Shown one piece after another: positions 44,360-52,270 of a stretch of 64,000 nucleotides of DNA. Source of the DNA: CAYLLD01 sp964425135. Its GTDB lineage: Bacteria; Pseudomonadota; Alphaproteobacteria; Rhodobacterales; Rhodobacteraceae. The first letter of the stretch is position 1. Every line of letters begins with the position of its first letter. The stretch is from positions 20,887 through 84,886 of the forward strand of contig CAYRKW010000003.1 in NCBI GenBank assembly GCA_964425135.1. The letters run 5' to 3'. The notes beneath the pieces were generated by a model. The model saw nothing but the letters and a program-made list of their open reading frames with translations, ran no database searches and was not told the DNA's origin. The position numbers were made by a program, and so were the translations under genes.

Positions 44360-44713
44360 CTACTCCAGATCAATCTCAAATTCTTCCGCCGTCCAGCCAT
44401 GCACGCTGTCATGCGCACGGATATACACGGTCGTCACCCCGTCCGGGACAACCACACCAGAAAGCGAGCGCGTAAACGGCTGTTCGTTCACATGCGGATG
44501 CGCGAGCTTGCGATAGCCAAGCTCGTTCCCGTCCGCATCCACAACCGACCAGCCGTCCGCATAGTGGTCCCAGCCAGTGTCGCCATGCAACAGCGTCACA
44601 TCGAACCGATACCCGTCACCCGACGGCGTCGCTTTGGCGTCGGTGATTTGGACCGCGTCCGAATGCGCGGGCAGGGGGGCGAGCAGGAGCGGGGCGAGCA
44701 ATAGATGACGCAT
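44360..44713 (-). CDS. Small exported protein, function unknown
   Basis: A 117-aa product with a short signal peptide (MRHLLLAPLLLAPLPAHS-D). The rest is beta-rich with many Asp, His and aromatic residues (DTGWDHYADGWSVVD). AGAGG lies about 7 nt before the start at 44713; the frame stays open to 44857, but that form would hide the signal. I do not recognise a family. It converges with rsmD. Confidence 0.78.
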   Translation of the reverse strand: MRHLLLAPLLLAPLPAHSDAVQITDAKATPSGDGYRFDVTLLHGDTGWDHYADGWSVVDADGNELGYRKLAHPHVNEQPFTRSLSGVVVPDGVTTVYIRAHDSVHGWTAEEFEIDLE

Positions 44714-44883
44714 GAATAGCCTCTTTGGTGTCCGATCACCTGCCACGCTAGCCCGATTTGACCTCACGCACGAGCCACTTTTTCGCGATTGTACCTGATG
44801 CATCCGATCACACTTGCTGGTAGGCGCAACCATGATATAGACGCGCGGGTTTATCACCTAAGCGACGAAAGGAATGTCAGCCC

Positions 44884-45906
44884 ATGGGCTATCGTGTTGT
44901 TGTTGTCGGAGCGACCGGAAATGTCGGTCATGAAATGCTCAATATCCTCGCCGAACGAGAGTTTCCGGTCGATGAAATAGCCGCCCTCGCCTCGCGCAGA
45001 TCGCTTGGGACGGAAGTCAGCTTTGGGGATCAGACGCTCAAGACGCAGGATCTTGACCAGTTCGATTTCGCAGGCTGGGATATGGCGCTGTTTGCTGTCG
45101 GCTCCGAGGCGACCAAGATCTATGCGCCCAAAGCGGCGAAGGCCGGATGCGTTGTGATCGATAACTCTTCGCTCTATCGCTACGACCCGAAAGTGCCGCT
45201 TATCGTACCGGAATGTAACCCGGACGATATCGAGGCATATTCCAACAAGAATATCATCGCCAATCCCAACTGCTCGACCGCGCAAATGGTCGTCGCGCTC
45301 AAGCCCTTGCACGATCGCGCGAAGATCAAGCGCGTCGTTGTCAGCACCTATCAGTCGGTCTCTGGCGCGGGCAAAGAAGGCATGGATGAGCTGTGGCTTC
45401 AGACCAAAGGCATGTATGTGCCTGGTCAGGAGTATGACGCGCAGAAGTTCACCAAGCAGATCGCTTTCAACGTCATCCCGCATATCGATGTGTTTATGGA
45501 AGACGGCACCACCAAAGAAGAATGGAAAATGGTCGCCGAAACCAAGAAAATTGTAGACCCGAAGATCAAAGTCACCGCAACTTGCGTGCGCGTGCCGGTC
45601 ATGGTTGGCCATTCCGAGGCGGTGAATATCGAGTTTGAAGAGTTTCTCGACGAAGACGAAGCACGCGAAATCCTGCGCAACGCACCCGGCATTCTTGTCG
45701 TCGATAAGCGTGAGGACGGCGGTTACACCACACCGGTTGAATGCGTCGGCGACTTCGCCACGTTCATCAGCCGCATTCGTCAGGATAGCACCATCGAAAA
45801 CGGACTGAATCTGTGGTGCGTCTCCGACAACCTGCGCAAAGGTGCGGCGCTCAATGCGGTGCAAATCGCCGAACTACTGGGACGTCGGGTCTTGAAGAAA
45901 GGCTGA
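44884..45906 (+). CDS. asd: Aspartate-semialdehyde dehydrogenase
   Basis: Makes aspartate-semialdehyde for Lys, Met, Thr and diaminopimelate synthesis. The 340-aa protein has the NADP motif VVGATGNVG, the catalytic Cys in ANPNCSTAQ (about residue 133), and the substrate motifs CVRVPVMVGHSEAVN. AAAGGAA lies about 9 nt upstream. The 165-nt gap downstream (45907-46071) shows no clear terminator. Confidence 0.96.
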   Translation: MGYRVVVVGATGNVGHEMLNILAEREFPVDEIAALASRRSLGTEVSFGDQTLKTQDLDQFDFAGWDMALFAVGSEATKIYAPKAAKAGCVVIDNSSLYRYDPKVPLIVPECNPDDIEAYSNKNIIANPNCSTAQMVVALKPLHDRAKIKRVVVSTYQSVSGAGKEGMDELWLQTKGMYVPGQEYDAQKFTKQIAFNVIPHIDVFMEDGTTKEEWKMVAETKKIVDPKIKVTATCVRVPVMVGHSEAVNIEFEEFLDEDEAREILRNAPGILVVDKREDGGYTTPVECVGDFATFISRIRQDSTIENGLNLWCVSDNLRKGAALNAVQIAELLGRRVLKKG

Positions 45907-46071
45907 CAATCGCCCTTCAACAAACATTTGTTTTTGGCAATCCCAGTTGCTAGACTTTTCACAGATTTTCGCTGTGACCTGATCTTGCGCGCTCAAATGC
46001 TGTCACACACACGTATTTGGGCAAGCGAGATATAGCTCAAGTGCAGGGATTGTGGATTGGGGGGATTGCGA

Positions 46072-47040
46072 ATGCTCAATTTGAAATGGCTTGTCATAAG
46101 CGTCTCGGCGCTCGCCCTGAGCGCGTGCGAACGGACGTTTGAAGAACCGGTTGTCATGGCAGAACCGGTGATGGAAGAACCGGCGATGGAAGTCGTTGGG
46201 CCGACCGTCTCTGCCCCTGAAGTGGTCGTCGCCGCGCCTGAGGTTTTGGAAGCACCTGTGGTCGTCGTCGAGCCCGAAATGAGTCTTGAGATTGAGGCTA
46301 TGGAGGAGCAAATCGCTTCCGAGGTGGTTGCGGCATCAGATGAGAACGTCCGCGCCTCCGTCGAGGTGTTGGCGACTGAGACAGAAGTGACAACTGCGAT
46401 GGTGTCTGGCCTGCGCGCCTCCCGCTCCTTCGCGCAGCCCAGAGAGTTTCCACCACAAGGGTTTGCTGGCTTCGGCATTATCGCCTTTCCTGATCGTCCC
46501 ACGTCAAGCGATGCCAAACGCGCGCGGTTCATGCAGTTTTGCAACGCATGGGTCGCGGGCTTTGTGACATCTGACCAGCTTGTCTCCTCCGGCGTCTCGA
46601 TTTCGGAACAAATGGTGACGGTCATGCCGCTCAACGCTCTGGATGAGGCGCAAAAACAAACGCTCACCGGCGATCAGGCTTGCGATACAGCGGTTGCGAA
46701 TTACGGTCTGACCGCCGCGCAATCTGCGCTGGCCCAAGCAGCTCAAGCCGCCGAGCGCACTGATGACTTTGATGGTTTCGATGATCGCGGTCCCTATCTT
46801 CTGGCATGGTCGCCCGGTTCGGACAAAGGCCAGCGCGATGTTTTGGTCCTCGTGGCAGACCTGACAAACAGCTCAACCCAAGAGCAGATTGACGCCGATA
46901 TGCGCGCATGGCGCACCGATATTCAGCAAAACCCAGAACTGTGGCGGCGCGGCTGGAATATCGAAAGCACCCGGCGCAGTATTCAACGCTGGGTCGACCG
47001 TCGCGGCGCTGGCCTGATGCGCCTTTGGGGAGGATCATGA
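46072..47040 (+). CDS. Val/Glu/Pro-rich lipoprotein, function unknown
   Basis: A 322-aa product with a lipoprotein signal (lipobox ALSAC, Cys at about residue 19). Residues 20-90 are a low-complexity run of Glu, Pro and Val (EEPVVMAEPVMEEP-type), likely an extended stalk. The C-terminal 200 residues look globular. The start at 46072 (MLNLKWL) has GGGG about 7 nt upstream. The next small gene begins 1 nt after the stop, suggesting an operon. Function unknown. Confidence 0.8.
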   Translation: MLNLKWLVISVSALALSACERTFEEPVVMAEPVMEEPAMEVVGPTVSAPEVVVAAPEVLEAPVVVVEPEMSLEIEAMEEQIASEVVAASDENVRASVEVLATETEVTTAMVSGLRASRSFAQPREFPPQGFAGFGIIAFPDRPTSSDAKRARFMQFCNAWVAGFVTSDQLVSSGVSISEQMVTVMPLNALDEAQKQTLTGDQACDTAVANYGLTAAQSALAQAAQAAERTDDFDGFDDRGPYLLAWSPGSDKGQRDVLVLVADLTNSSTQEQIDADMRAWRTDIQQNPELWRRGWNIESTRRSIQRWVDRRGAGLMRLWGGS

Positions 47041-47041
47041 C

Positions 47042-47224
47042 GTGAACAAAATCATGCGCTCGGGCATCGGTAGCCTGATCGGTCTCATCATCGGCGTTCT
47101 TGTGGCCAATTGGATCGATAGCCCCAACAACACCGCCTATTACTCAATCGTTGCGTTTTTCATTGCCGCCGGCACCATCGTCACTGGATTTTTCCTCAAA
47201 AAACCCCCGACGAAGGGGCAATAA
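47042..47224 (+). CDS. Small membrane protein, 60 aa
   Basis: GTG start, 1 nt after the lipoprotein stop. Two predicted membrane helices (residues 8-24 and 32-52) with a short polar link and a basic tail KKPPTKGQ. Function unknown. It probably works with, or is merely coupled to, the preceding lipoprotein. Confidence 0.7.
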   Translation: MNKIMRSGIGSLIGLIIGVLVANWIDSPNNTAYYSIVAFFIAAGTIVTGFFLKKPPTKGQ

Positions 47225-47345
47225 TCCGGCTCAAGACGTCTTTTGGAACGTCACCGCACCTAAAACATGGTGACGATTGCCCTTGGCGTGATTACATGAC
47301 AGTCATGCAAATCAGAATACCGATGGCAGGAAAGCTCAATCCATC

Positions 47346-48659
47346 ATGATGCGTCTTCTCGAAAAGGGTTTGGTGTTCGCAGAGCTGTTCGAAGTGAATA
47401 CGCCTGCAATGGTCGCCCGTTACAACGAAGCGCTGAAGAAACTCACTGGAAAAACGACGGAATTGACCGAGTTTATGGTCGATTTGTCAGGGTTTGCGCC
47501 CGAAATTGCGGATGAGTTTAACGATCAGTACTACCTCAATCCGCACGGCGTGAACCGGCAGTTTATCCTGCTTTCGACTGCGCAGAAAAACTGCCCGCTT
47601 TTGAATACGAAGTTTTCCACGAGCCGCGATGTCCTGCGCCAGTTTATCGAGGACAATGAAAGCCAGCTTTTCGCGCTGACCGCGCGCGACGCTGTGGCGG
47701 GGGAGTTGAGCAATTCGGTCTATCGCGCCGATACGCCCGCGCGTCTGTTTGATATTCGCAAGATCATCGTTGAGGCTGATACCACCTCCTCGCATCTGCG
47801 CGATGCGGTCAAATTGCACAAAAAGATCGACCGCTTCATGACCGAAGAGGATGCGTGGTGGGACGATGTTCTGATCTCGGACATGGTCAATCTGTCCAAA
47901 CGCACAGGCGATGTGACGCAAAACCCGATCATGTTCAAACAGATCGAATATGAGCAGGCCAATTTCTTTACCGAACATTTTGGCGGCATTTACATCTTTC
48001 GCGATACCCGCGTGCCTGCCGCCATTTGCCGCCAACCCAAAGAAAAGGTTGGCAAGATACCCTCGCGCAACGTGCTCGACTTCGATGACCGCGCCTCGAT
48101 CCTGCGTTTTCTTGACGAGAACAATCTGGTTGAGAGCATAATCAACGCGCGGGGCCTTGATGCCGCCGCGCTCCTCAATCAGCGGCTCGACTTTATCCTG
48201 ATCGACGCGGCTGCAGATGCAGGCGAGGATGTCTCTGCGCTCACCCGCACGGACCTGAAGAAACTCCATCGCAAACATCTGCCGGATCTGCCCGAAGAAT
48301 ATCACGTCCTGTCCAAAGTGCTGCGCTGGGTGACCCAGGGCGGGAGGAAACCGCGGATCGATGCGAACAATCCGGCGGCCTTCTATACCTTACGCGCCGC
48401 GCCCGGCCCGGATCGTACTTTGGTCAATATGATGTTGGCAGAGTTGTGCCCGCATGACATCCGCCAGCTCTACATCGTCCACAAACAGGCGTTTCTGGAT
48501 GCCTATCAAACATGGCCTGAGAGCAAACGTGCCTATGTTGCAGAATACCTTGCGCGTGAATATGTAATGGACAAGGTGGGCGCGCGCGAGGCGCTCTTTG
48601 GACACGAAGAACCGATGGTCAAAGAACTAAAAGGACCATGGGGTTCGTATCAGCGCTAG
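47346..48659 (+). CDS. DUF6638-like protein, 437 aa, function unknown
   Basis: A soluble 437-aa protein. I match it from memory to the DUF6638 family of Rhodobacteraceae; no functional motif is seen. It is mostly helical and charged, with the phrase NRQFILLSTAQKNCPLLNTKFSTSRDVLRQFI. It begins MMRLLEKG with a loose AGGAAAG about 14 nt upstream and is followed 9 nt later by the DUF1523 gene. The 121-nt gap before it has a short CGTCACC/GGTGACG hairpin (47249-47275). Similar genes often sit with an AAA+ ATPase, which is found here at 58.2 kb. Confidence 0.75.
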   Translation: MMRLLEKGLVFAELFEVNTPAMVARYNEALKKLTGKTTELTEFMVDLSGFAPEIADEFNDQYYLNPHGVNRQFILLSTAQKNCPLLNTKFSTSRDVLRQFIEDNESQLFALTARDAVAGELSNSVYRADTPARLFDIRKIIVEADTTSSHLRDAVKLHKKIDRFMTEEDAWWDDVLISDMVNLSKRTGDVTQNPIMFKQIEYEQANFFTEHFGGIYIFRDTRVPAAICRQPKEKVGKIPSRNVLDFDDRASILRFLDENNLVESIINARGLDAAALLNQRLDFILIDAAADAGEDVSALTRTDLKKLHRKHLPDLPEEYHVLSKVLRWVTQGGRKPRIDANNPAAFYTLRAAPGPDRTLVNMMLAELCPHDIRQLYIVHKQAFLDAYQTWPESKRAYVAEYLAREYVMDKVGAREALFGHEEPMVKELKGPWGSYQR

Positions 48660-48668
48660 GAGCGGGAC

Positions 48669-49319
48669 ATGCTGACGAAGTTGAAATGGGCGTTCTATAT
48701 TTTGGCGGCGCTGTTCGTCATCCTTTTCTTCCACTATTCTCTGCCATCGCGCGATGTCGTCCAAATCGTCGGCACCGAGGTGAAACGTATCGATGTCGGG
48801 GAAAGCAGCTGGTTTTGGGCTGCAAAAGACGCTGGCACAAACGCGACCGACACGCGCGACGTGAGCTTCATCAATGCGCGCTACGAAAACGGCGATCCGA
48901 GGGTCTATCGTAACGAAGATACCAGCTGGGGTTGGCCACCTTACCTCAAATTTGACACGGGCAATTTGCATGCGCAGGCCCAAGGTTTCGAAAAACAGCC
49001 TGAAACCTGGGTCGCCGTCTCCCACTACGGCTGGCGCATCCCGCTGATCTCGCTCTATCCCAACGCTTACAAGATCAAGGAGGTCGCGGGCCCCGACGTC
49101 CGCCTGATCCCGTGGTTCAACATCATTTTCCTCATCTTTGTCGCACTGCTCGCGTGGGGCATCTTTGTGCGCGTGCGGCGCTGGAAGGACCGCAACGTCG
49201 ATCCCTATCTCGAAGATATTGGCGAGGCATATGATGGTGTTTCAGATAGCGTGACTCAGACCAAAGGCCGTTTCTCGCGCTGGCTCGACACATGGCGGGA
49301 CAAGAAAAAGCCGCGCTGA
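48669..49319 (+). CDS. DUF1523 family membrane protein
   Basis: A 216-aa protein with an N-terminal membrane helix (residues 8-26) and a second one near residue 143-163. The periplasmic part holds SLPSRDVVQIVGTEVKR and SWGWPPYLKFDTG, which I associate with DUF1523. The cytoplasmic tail is basic. It ends at a strong terminator, so it closes the unit begun at 47346. Function unknown. Confidence 0.82.
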   Translation: MLTKLKWAFYILAALFVILFFHYSLPSRDVVQIVGTEVKRIDVGESSWFWAAKDAGTNATDTRDVSFINARYENGDPRVYRNEDTSWGWPPYLKFDTGNLHAQAQGFEKQPETWVAVSHYGWRIPLISLYPNAYKIKEVAGPDVRLIPWFNIIFLIFVALLAWGIFVRVRRWKDRNVDPYLEDIGEAYDGVSDSVTQTKGRFSRWLDTWRDKKKPR

Positions 49320-49345
49320 CGCCTTTGCGCATGCTGGCATCAAAG

Positions 49346-49376
49346 AAAAAGGCCCGACGTTGATCGGGCCTTTTTA
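49346..49376 (+). terminator. Bidirectional Rho-independent terminator
   Basis: AAAAAGGCCCGA and TCGGGCCTTTTT form a near-perfect stem with loop CGTTGA. T-runs on both sides serve the DUF1523 gene and the convergent lipoprotein gene. Confidence 0.92.
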
Positions 49377-49402
49377 GTTTTTGTGTCCTGTGTGTTTGGT
49401 GA

Positions 49403-50188
49403 CTATTCTGCGTCGGCTTCGTAACCGGACCAGTCGGAGTCACCGCCGTTTTCGTCGTAGTATTCTTTCACATCATCATAGTCATCTTGCGACAGATCAT
49501 CGATATCTCGTGTGCCGTAGACTTCCTCGATTTTGTCGTACTTGCTTTGGAAACCAGCGGTTGGGTTTCCGGTAGGATCACCCGTCGGGTCGCCTGTTGG
49601 TTCACCTGTCGGGTCGTCAGTTGGCGTTTCTGTCGGATTGCCCGTTGGCGTGCCTGTCGGATCACCTGTCGGGTTGTCCGTTGGCGTACCTGTCGGATCA
49701 CCGGTTGGATCGTCTTTAGGATCTCCGGTTGGCGCGTCTGTCGGATCACCTGTGGGACCATCGACTGGATTGCCGGTTGGGCCACTTGTCGGTGGGTTCT
49801 GGATCGTTGGCGTCGGGGTGTCGTCATCATCGTCGTCGTCGGTGCTTCCACCGCCCGCGCTTGATACAACAATCGTGCCATCGTCATTGGTCGTCACAAC
49901 GATATTCGGCGGCTTCGGTGGGCAGAACAGGATCGACCCAAGCCGACCACCCGAGCTGCCGTCCCAGCAACTCCCGCGCGATGTTGCGCTGGCAACCACT
50001 GTTGAGATACCGCCAGCATCTTCGGGCGGCGCTACAAACGTGTCCGCCAAAACCTGACCGCCACCTTTGGCTTTGAAGTTCTGATATACCCCAGCCGTAG
50101 GTGCAAGCGCAGCGGCGGTTTGTTCTTGCGGGATGTTGGCTTGCGTACAAGCTGCAACAAAGGGGACAACAAGAAGAAGTTTTTTCAT
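49403..50188 (-). CDS. PTG-repeat lipoprotein, function unknown
   Basis: A 261-aa product. The signal MKKLLLVVPFVAACTQ has a lipobox (VAAC, Cys near 14). A Gly/Ser-rich part is followed by an Asp run (about residue 115) and about 80 residues of four-residue PTGD / PTGN / PTDN-type units (about residues 127-208). The end is acidic and Tyr-rich (QDDYDDVKEYYDENG). The start at 50188 is preferred over 50239 because it gives the signal peptide. It looks like a surface-exposed, flexible stalk. The Asp-rich parts could bind calcium, which is a guess. Confidence 0.8.
   Translation of the reverse strand: MKKLLLVVPFVAACTQANIPQEQTAAALAPTAGVYQNFKAKGGGQVLADTFVAPPEDAGGISTVVASATSRGSCWDGSSGGRLGSILFCPPKPPNIVVTTNDDGTIVVSSAGGGSTDDDDDDDTPTPTIQNPPTSGPTGNPVDGPTGDPTDAPTGDPKDDPTGDPTGTPTDNPTGDPTGTPTGNPTETPTDDPTGEPTGDPTGDPTGNPTAGFQSKYDKIEEVYGTRDIDDLSQDDYDDVKEYYDENGGDSDWSGYEADAE
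49560..49800 (-). repeat. 12-nt tandem repeat encoding PTG units
   Basis: Within the lipoprotein gene, about 20 imperfect 12-nt units encode Pro-Thr-Gly/Asp-X. Such arrays often gain or lose units by slippage, always in frame. Confidence 0.75.
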
Positions 50189-50636
50189 AGCGAAGCTTTC
50201 TTTCACTCCATTCATTCGTACCATTAACTCATCTGACAAAGATCAAGCCCAGCCTGGCCCGATCGTCACGCACTTCTGACACACTGATACCATCTTTCTG
50301 CCTCAATTCCCTAGACTTTCGTAATTATGGTTAAATATGTCATTATTTTGCCGCTATTTGACTGCGTATTTTACAAAAATGTTTTATTTCAATAGCTTGT
50401 GCAGGGTTGACGCGGCCGCAGGTCAATGCATATCCGCAACAGATTCACACGTATTGTACTGTAAAACCGGTCGTTCTAACGAAAAATAAACATTCCCGTA
50501 GGCACGGGCGATGTTTTGCGAGATGACTCGCGCCCAGATTTCGCCCGAATTTCCCAACCGATACCATTGCCGCGCTGCCACCCCAGCGTTAGCGTTGGCG
50601 GAGCGGTAATGCGATGATGAGAAAGGCACCCCTCAT
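50189..50636. other. 448-nt divergent gap, no gene seen
   Basis: This AT-rich stretch (notably 50290-50400) separates the PTG lipoprotein from the aldolase gene. TTGACG at 50407-50412 with a downstream CATATC is a possible plus-strand promoter. No coding frame or known RNA was seen. Confidence 0.4.
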
Positions 50637-51404
50637 ATGGCAAAGGCTCGAAACCAGCTCAAAGCAAGGCTATCGCGCGGCGATATGCTTTTCGGCGCAT
50701 GGCTTGGCACCACCAGCGCGTATGTCGCAGACATCGCCGGAACTTGCGGCTTTGACTGGTTGCTGATCGATGGCGAGCATGCGCCCAACGGGTTGCCCGA
50801 ATGTGTAGCGCAGTTGCAGGCCATCGAGGCGAGCGAGAGTGAGGCGGTCGTGCGATTGCCCAGCGATGAAACCTGGCTCATCAAACAATATCTCGATGCG
50901 GGCGCGCAGAATCTCCTGATCCCTATGGTGAACACTGCCGAACAAGCGCGCCGCATCGTTGCCGCGACCCGCTATCCGCCGCAAGGCGTGCGCGGGATCG
51001 GTGCAGCACTGGCACGCGCTTCGCGTTTTTCGGCGATACCTGACTACATCGATACCGCCAATAAAGAGATAGGTGTGATCCTCCAGATTGAAAGTGTTGA
51101 GGCGATTGAGAACCTCGATGAGATTGTGGCAGTGGACGGCATAGACTGCCTCTTTATCGGCCCTGCCGATCTTGCGGCCGATATGGGCCACACCCACAAT
51201 CTCGACGCACCTGAGGTTGCGAAAGTGATTGCAAACGCGCTCCGGAAAATATCCGCCTCAGGTATTCCGGCAGGTATTCTGTCTCTGACCGACGAAAAGA
51301 CCGTTGCCGCCAAATCCAATGGCGCGCGCTTCATCGGTGTTGGCGTTGATGTCCTGATCTACGCCCAGGCAATGCGTGCGTTGGCGGCCAAACACAAAGA
51401 GTAG
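50637..51404 (+). CDS. HpcH/HpaI aldolase family protein
   Basis: A 255-aa class II aldolase of the 2-oxo-hept-ene-dioate / 2-keto-3-deoxy sugar type. Metal and substrate motifs are visible: LIDGEHAPN, LQIESVEAIENLDEI, and FIGPADLAADMG. It would cleave or form a 4-hydroxy-2-oxo acid with pyruvate as one partner. AAAGG lies 11 nt upstream. Its 3' end overlaps the frame of the truncated MATE gene. Confidence 0.92.
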   Translation: MAKARNQLKARLSRGDMLFGAWLGTTSAYVADIAGTCGFDWLLIDGEHAPNGLPECVAQLQAIEASESEAVVRLPSDETWLIKQYLDAGAQNLLIPMVNTAEQARRIVAATRYPPQGVRGIGAALARASRFSAIPDYIDTANKEIGVILQIESVEAIENLDEIVAVDGIDCLFIGPADLAADMGHTHNLDAPEVAKVIANALRKISASGIPAGILSLTDEKTVAAKSNGARFIGVGVDVLIYAQAMRALAAKHKE

Positions 51405-52089
51405 GCGTCTCATAACACCGGAAGTTCAGGCGAAATTCACCACCGGCTCCCCAATGCGGTATGTGATGGTTATGAGCTTCACTGCTTCCATCGGAGTGAT
51501 GGCGATTTTCGCCGTCGATCTGGTGGACATGATATTCATCGCAATGCTCGGCAACGACGCGCTGGCTGCTGCCATCGGATATGCCGGAACGCTGCTCTTT
51601 TTCACAACCTCTGTCTCCATCGGCCTCTCGATTGCTGCAGGCGCACTCTCTGCACGCGCCATCGGGTCTGGCAATGCCACCCAAGCGCGTAAGGCCGCCA
51701 CCACCGTGAGTATGCTGGGAGTGATCGTCTCACTGCTCGTCGCGGGCCTAGTCTGGTGGCAAATGCGCACGCTGTTAGGTTTGTTGGGTGCATCAGGTAA
51801 GGTGCAGGACCTCGCGGTGAGCTATCTGTCGATCATCCTTCCCACCATGCCTGTGATGATGGCCGCAATGGTCGCAAGCGCCGTGTTGCGTAGCCACGGC
51901 GATGCGCGGCGCGCGACCACTGCAACGCTTGTCGCTGACTTTGTCGACACGGTCTTCGACATGACCGCTGCGTTGGGAGCTAACTTGGAAAGCGGCGTTA
52001 TCTCCAATGACGGCCAGCATGGCGAGATTGCCTTTGACGGCTCTGCGACGCTGTTTGTCCAACAAGATGTGAATGTAAACACAATCTGA
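51376..52089 (+). pseudogene. Truncated MATE efflux gene fused to a foreign tail
   Basis: Residues 1 to about 186 of this 237-aa frame match the first third to half of a MATE-family drug/sodium antiporter (start region LITPEVQAKFTTGSP, then helices to DARRATTATLVA). A full MATE protein has about 450 aa and 12 helices; here about 6 remain. After about residue 190 the sequence turns polar (ALGANLESGVISNDG..., ending QQDVNVNTI) with no MATE similarity. The tail resembles the C-terminus of a secreted protein and sits before a type I secretion operon. A deletion that joined two genes in frame is the simplest reading. Confidence 0.7.
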
Positions 52090-52102
52090 TCGAGCAAGAA
52101 CC

Positions 52103-52133
52103 GCCCCCGTGACCATTGCGGGGGCCTTTTTTT
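52103..52133 (+). terminator. Rho-independent terminator after the MATE-fusion gene
   Basis: GCCCCCG and CGGGGGC pair around TGACCATTG, followed by C and seven T. It is a strong terminator, probably inherited from the gene that gave the fusion its 3' end. Confidence 0.9.
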
Positions 52134-52270
52134 CGTTTTGGCCTGCCACAATATTTCCACATTCCCGCAGGAATTGCGCCTCAAACCCGATCTAATTTGT
52201 CTTAAATTGGGTCAATGTCCGCGATTTGGAAATAACAAAATTCCGCGGTACAATGTGATTGGGCTAAAAT

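Noticed and set aside
46072..46320. Glu/Pro/Val-rich start of the lipoprotein read as a frame error
   Set aside because: The signal peptide and lipobox are correct and the frame stays open for 322 codons, so the low-complexity stretch is a real stalk.
49560..49800. The regular DNA repeat could be a CRISPR array
   Set aside because: The unit is 12 nt, lacks spacers, and is in frame with a PTG-repeat lipoprotein.
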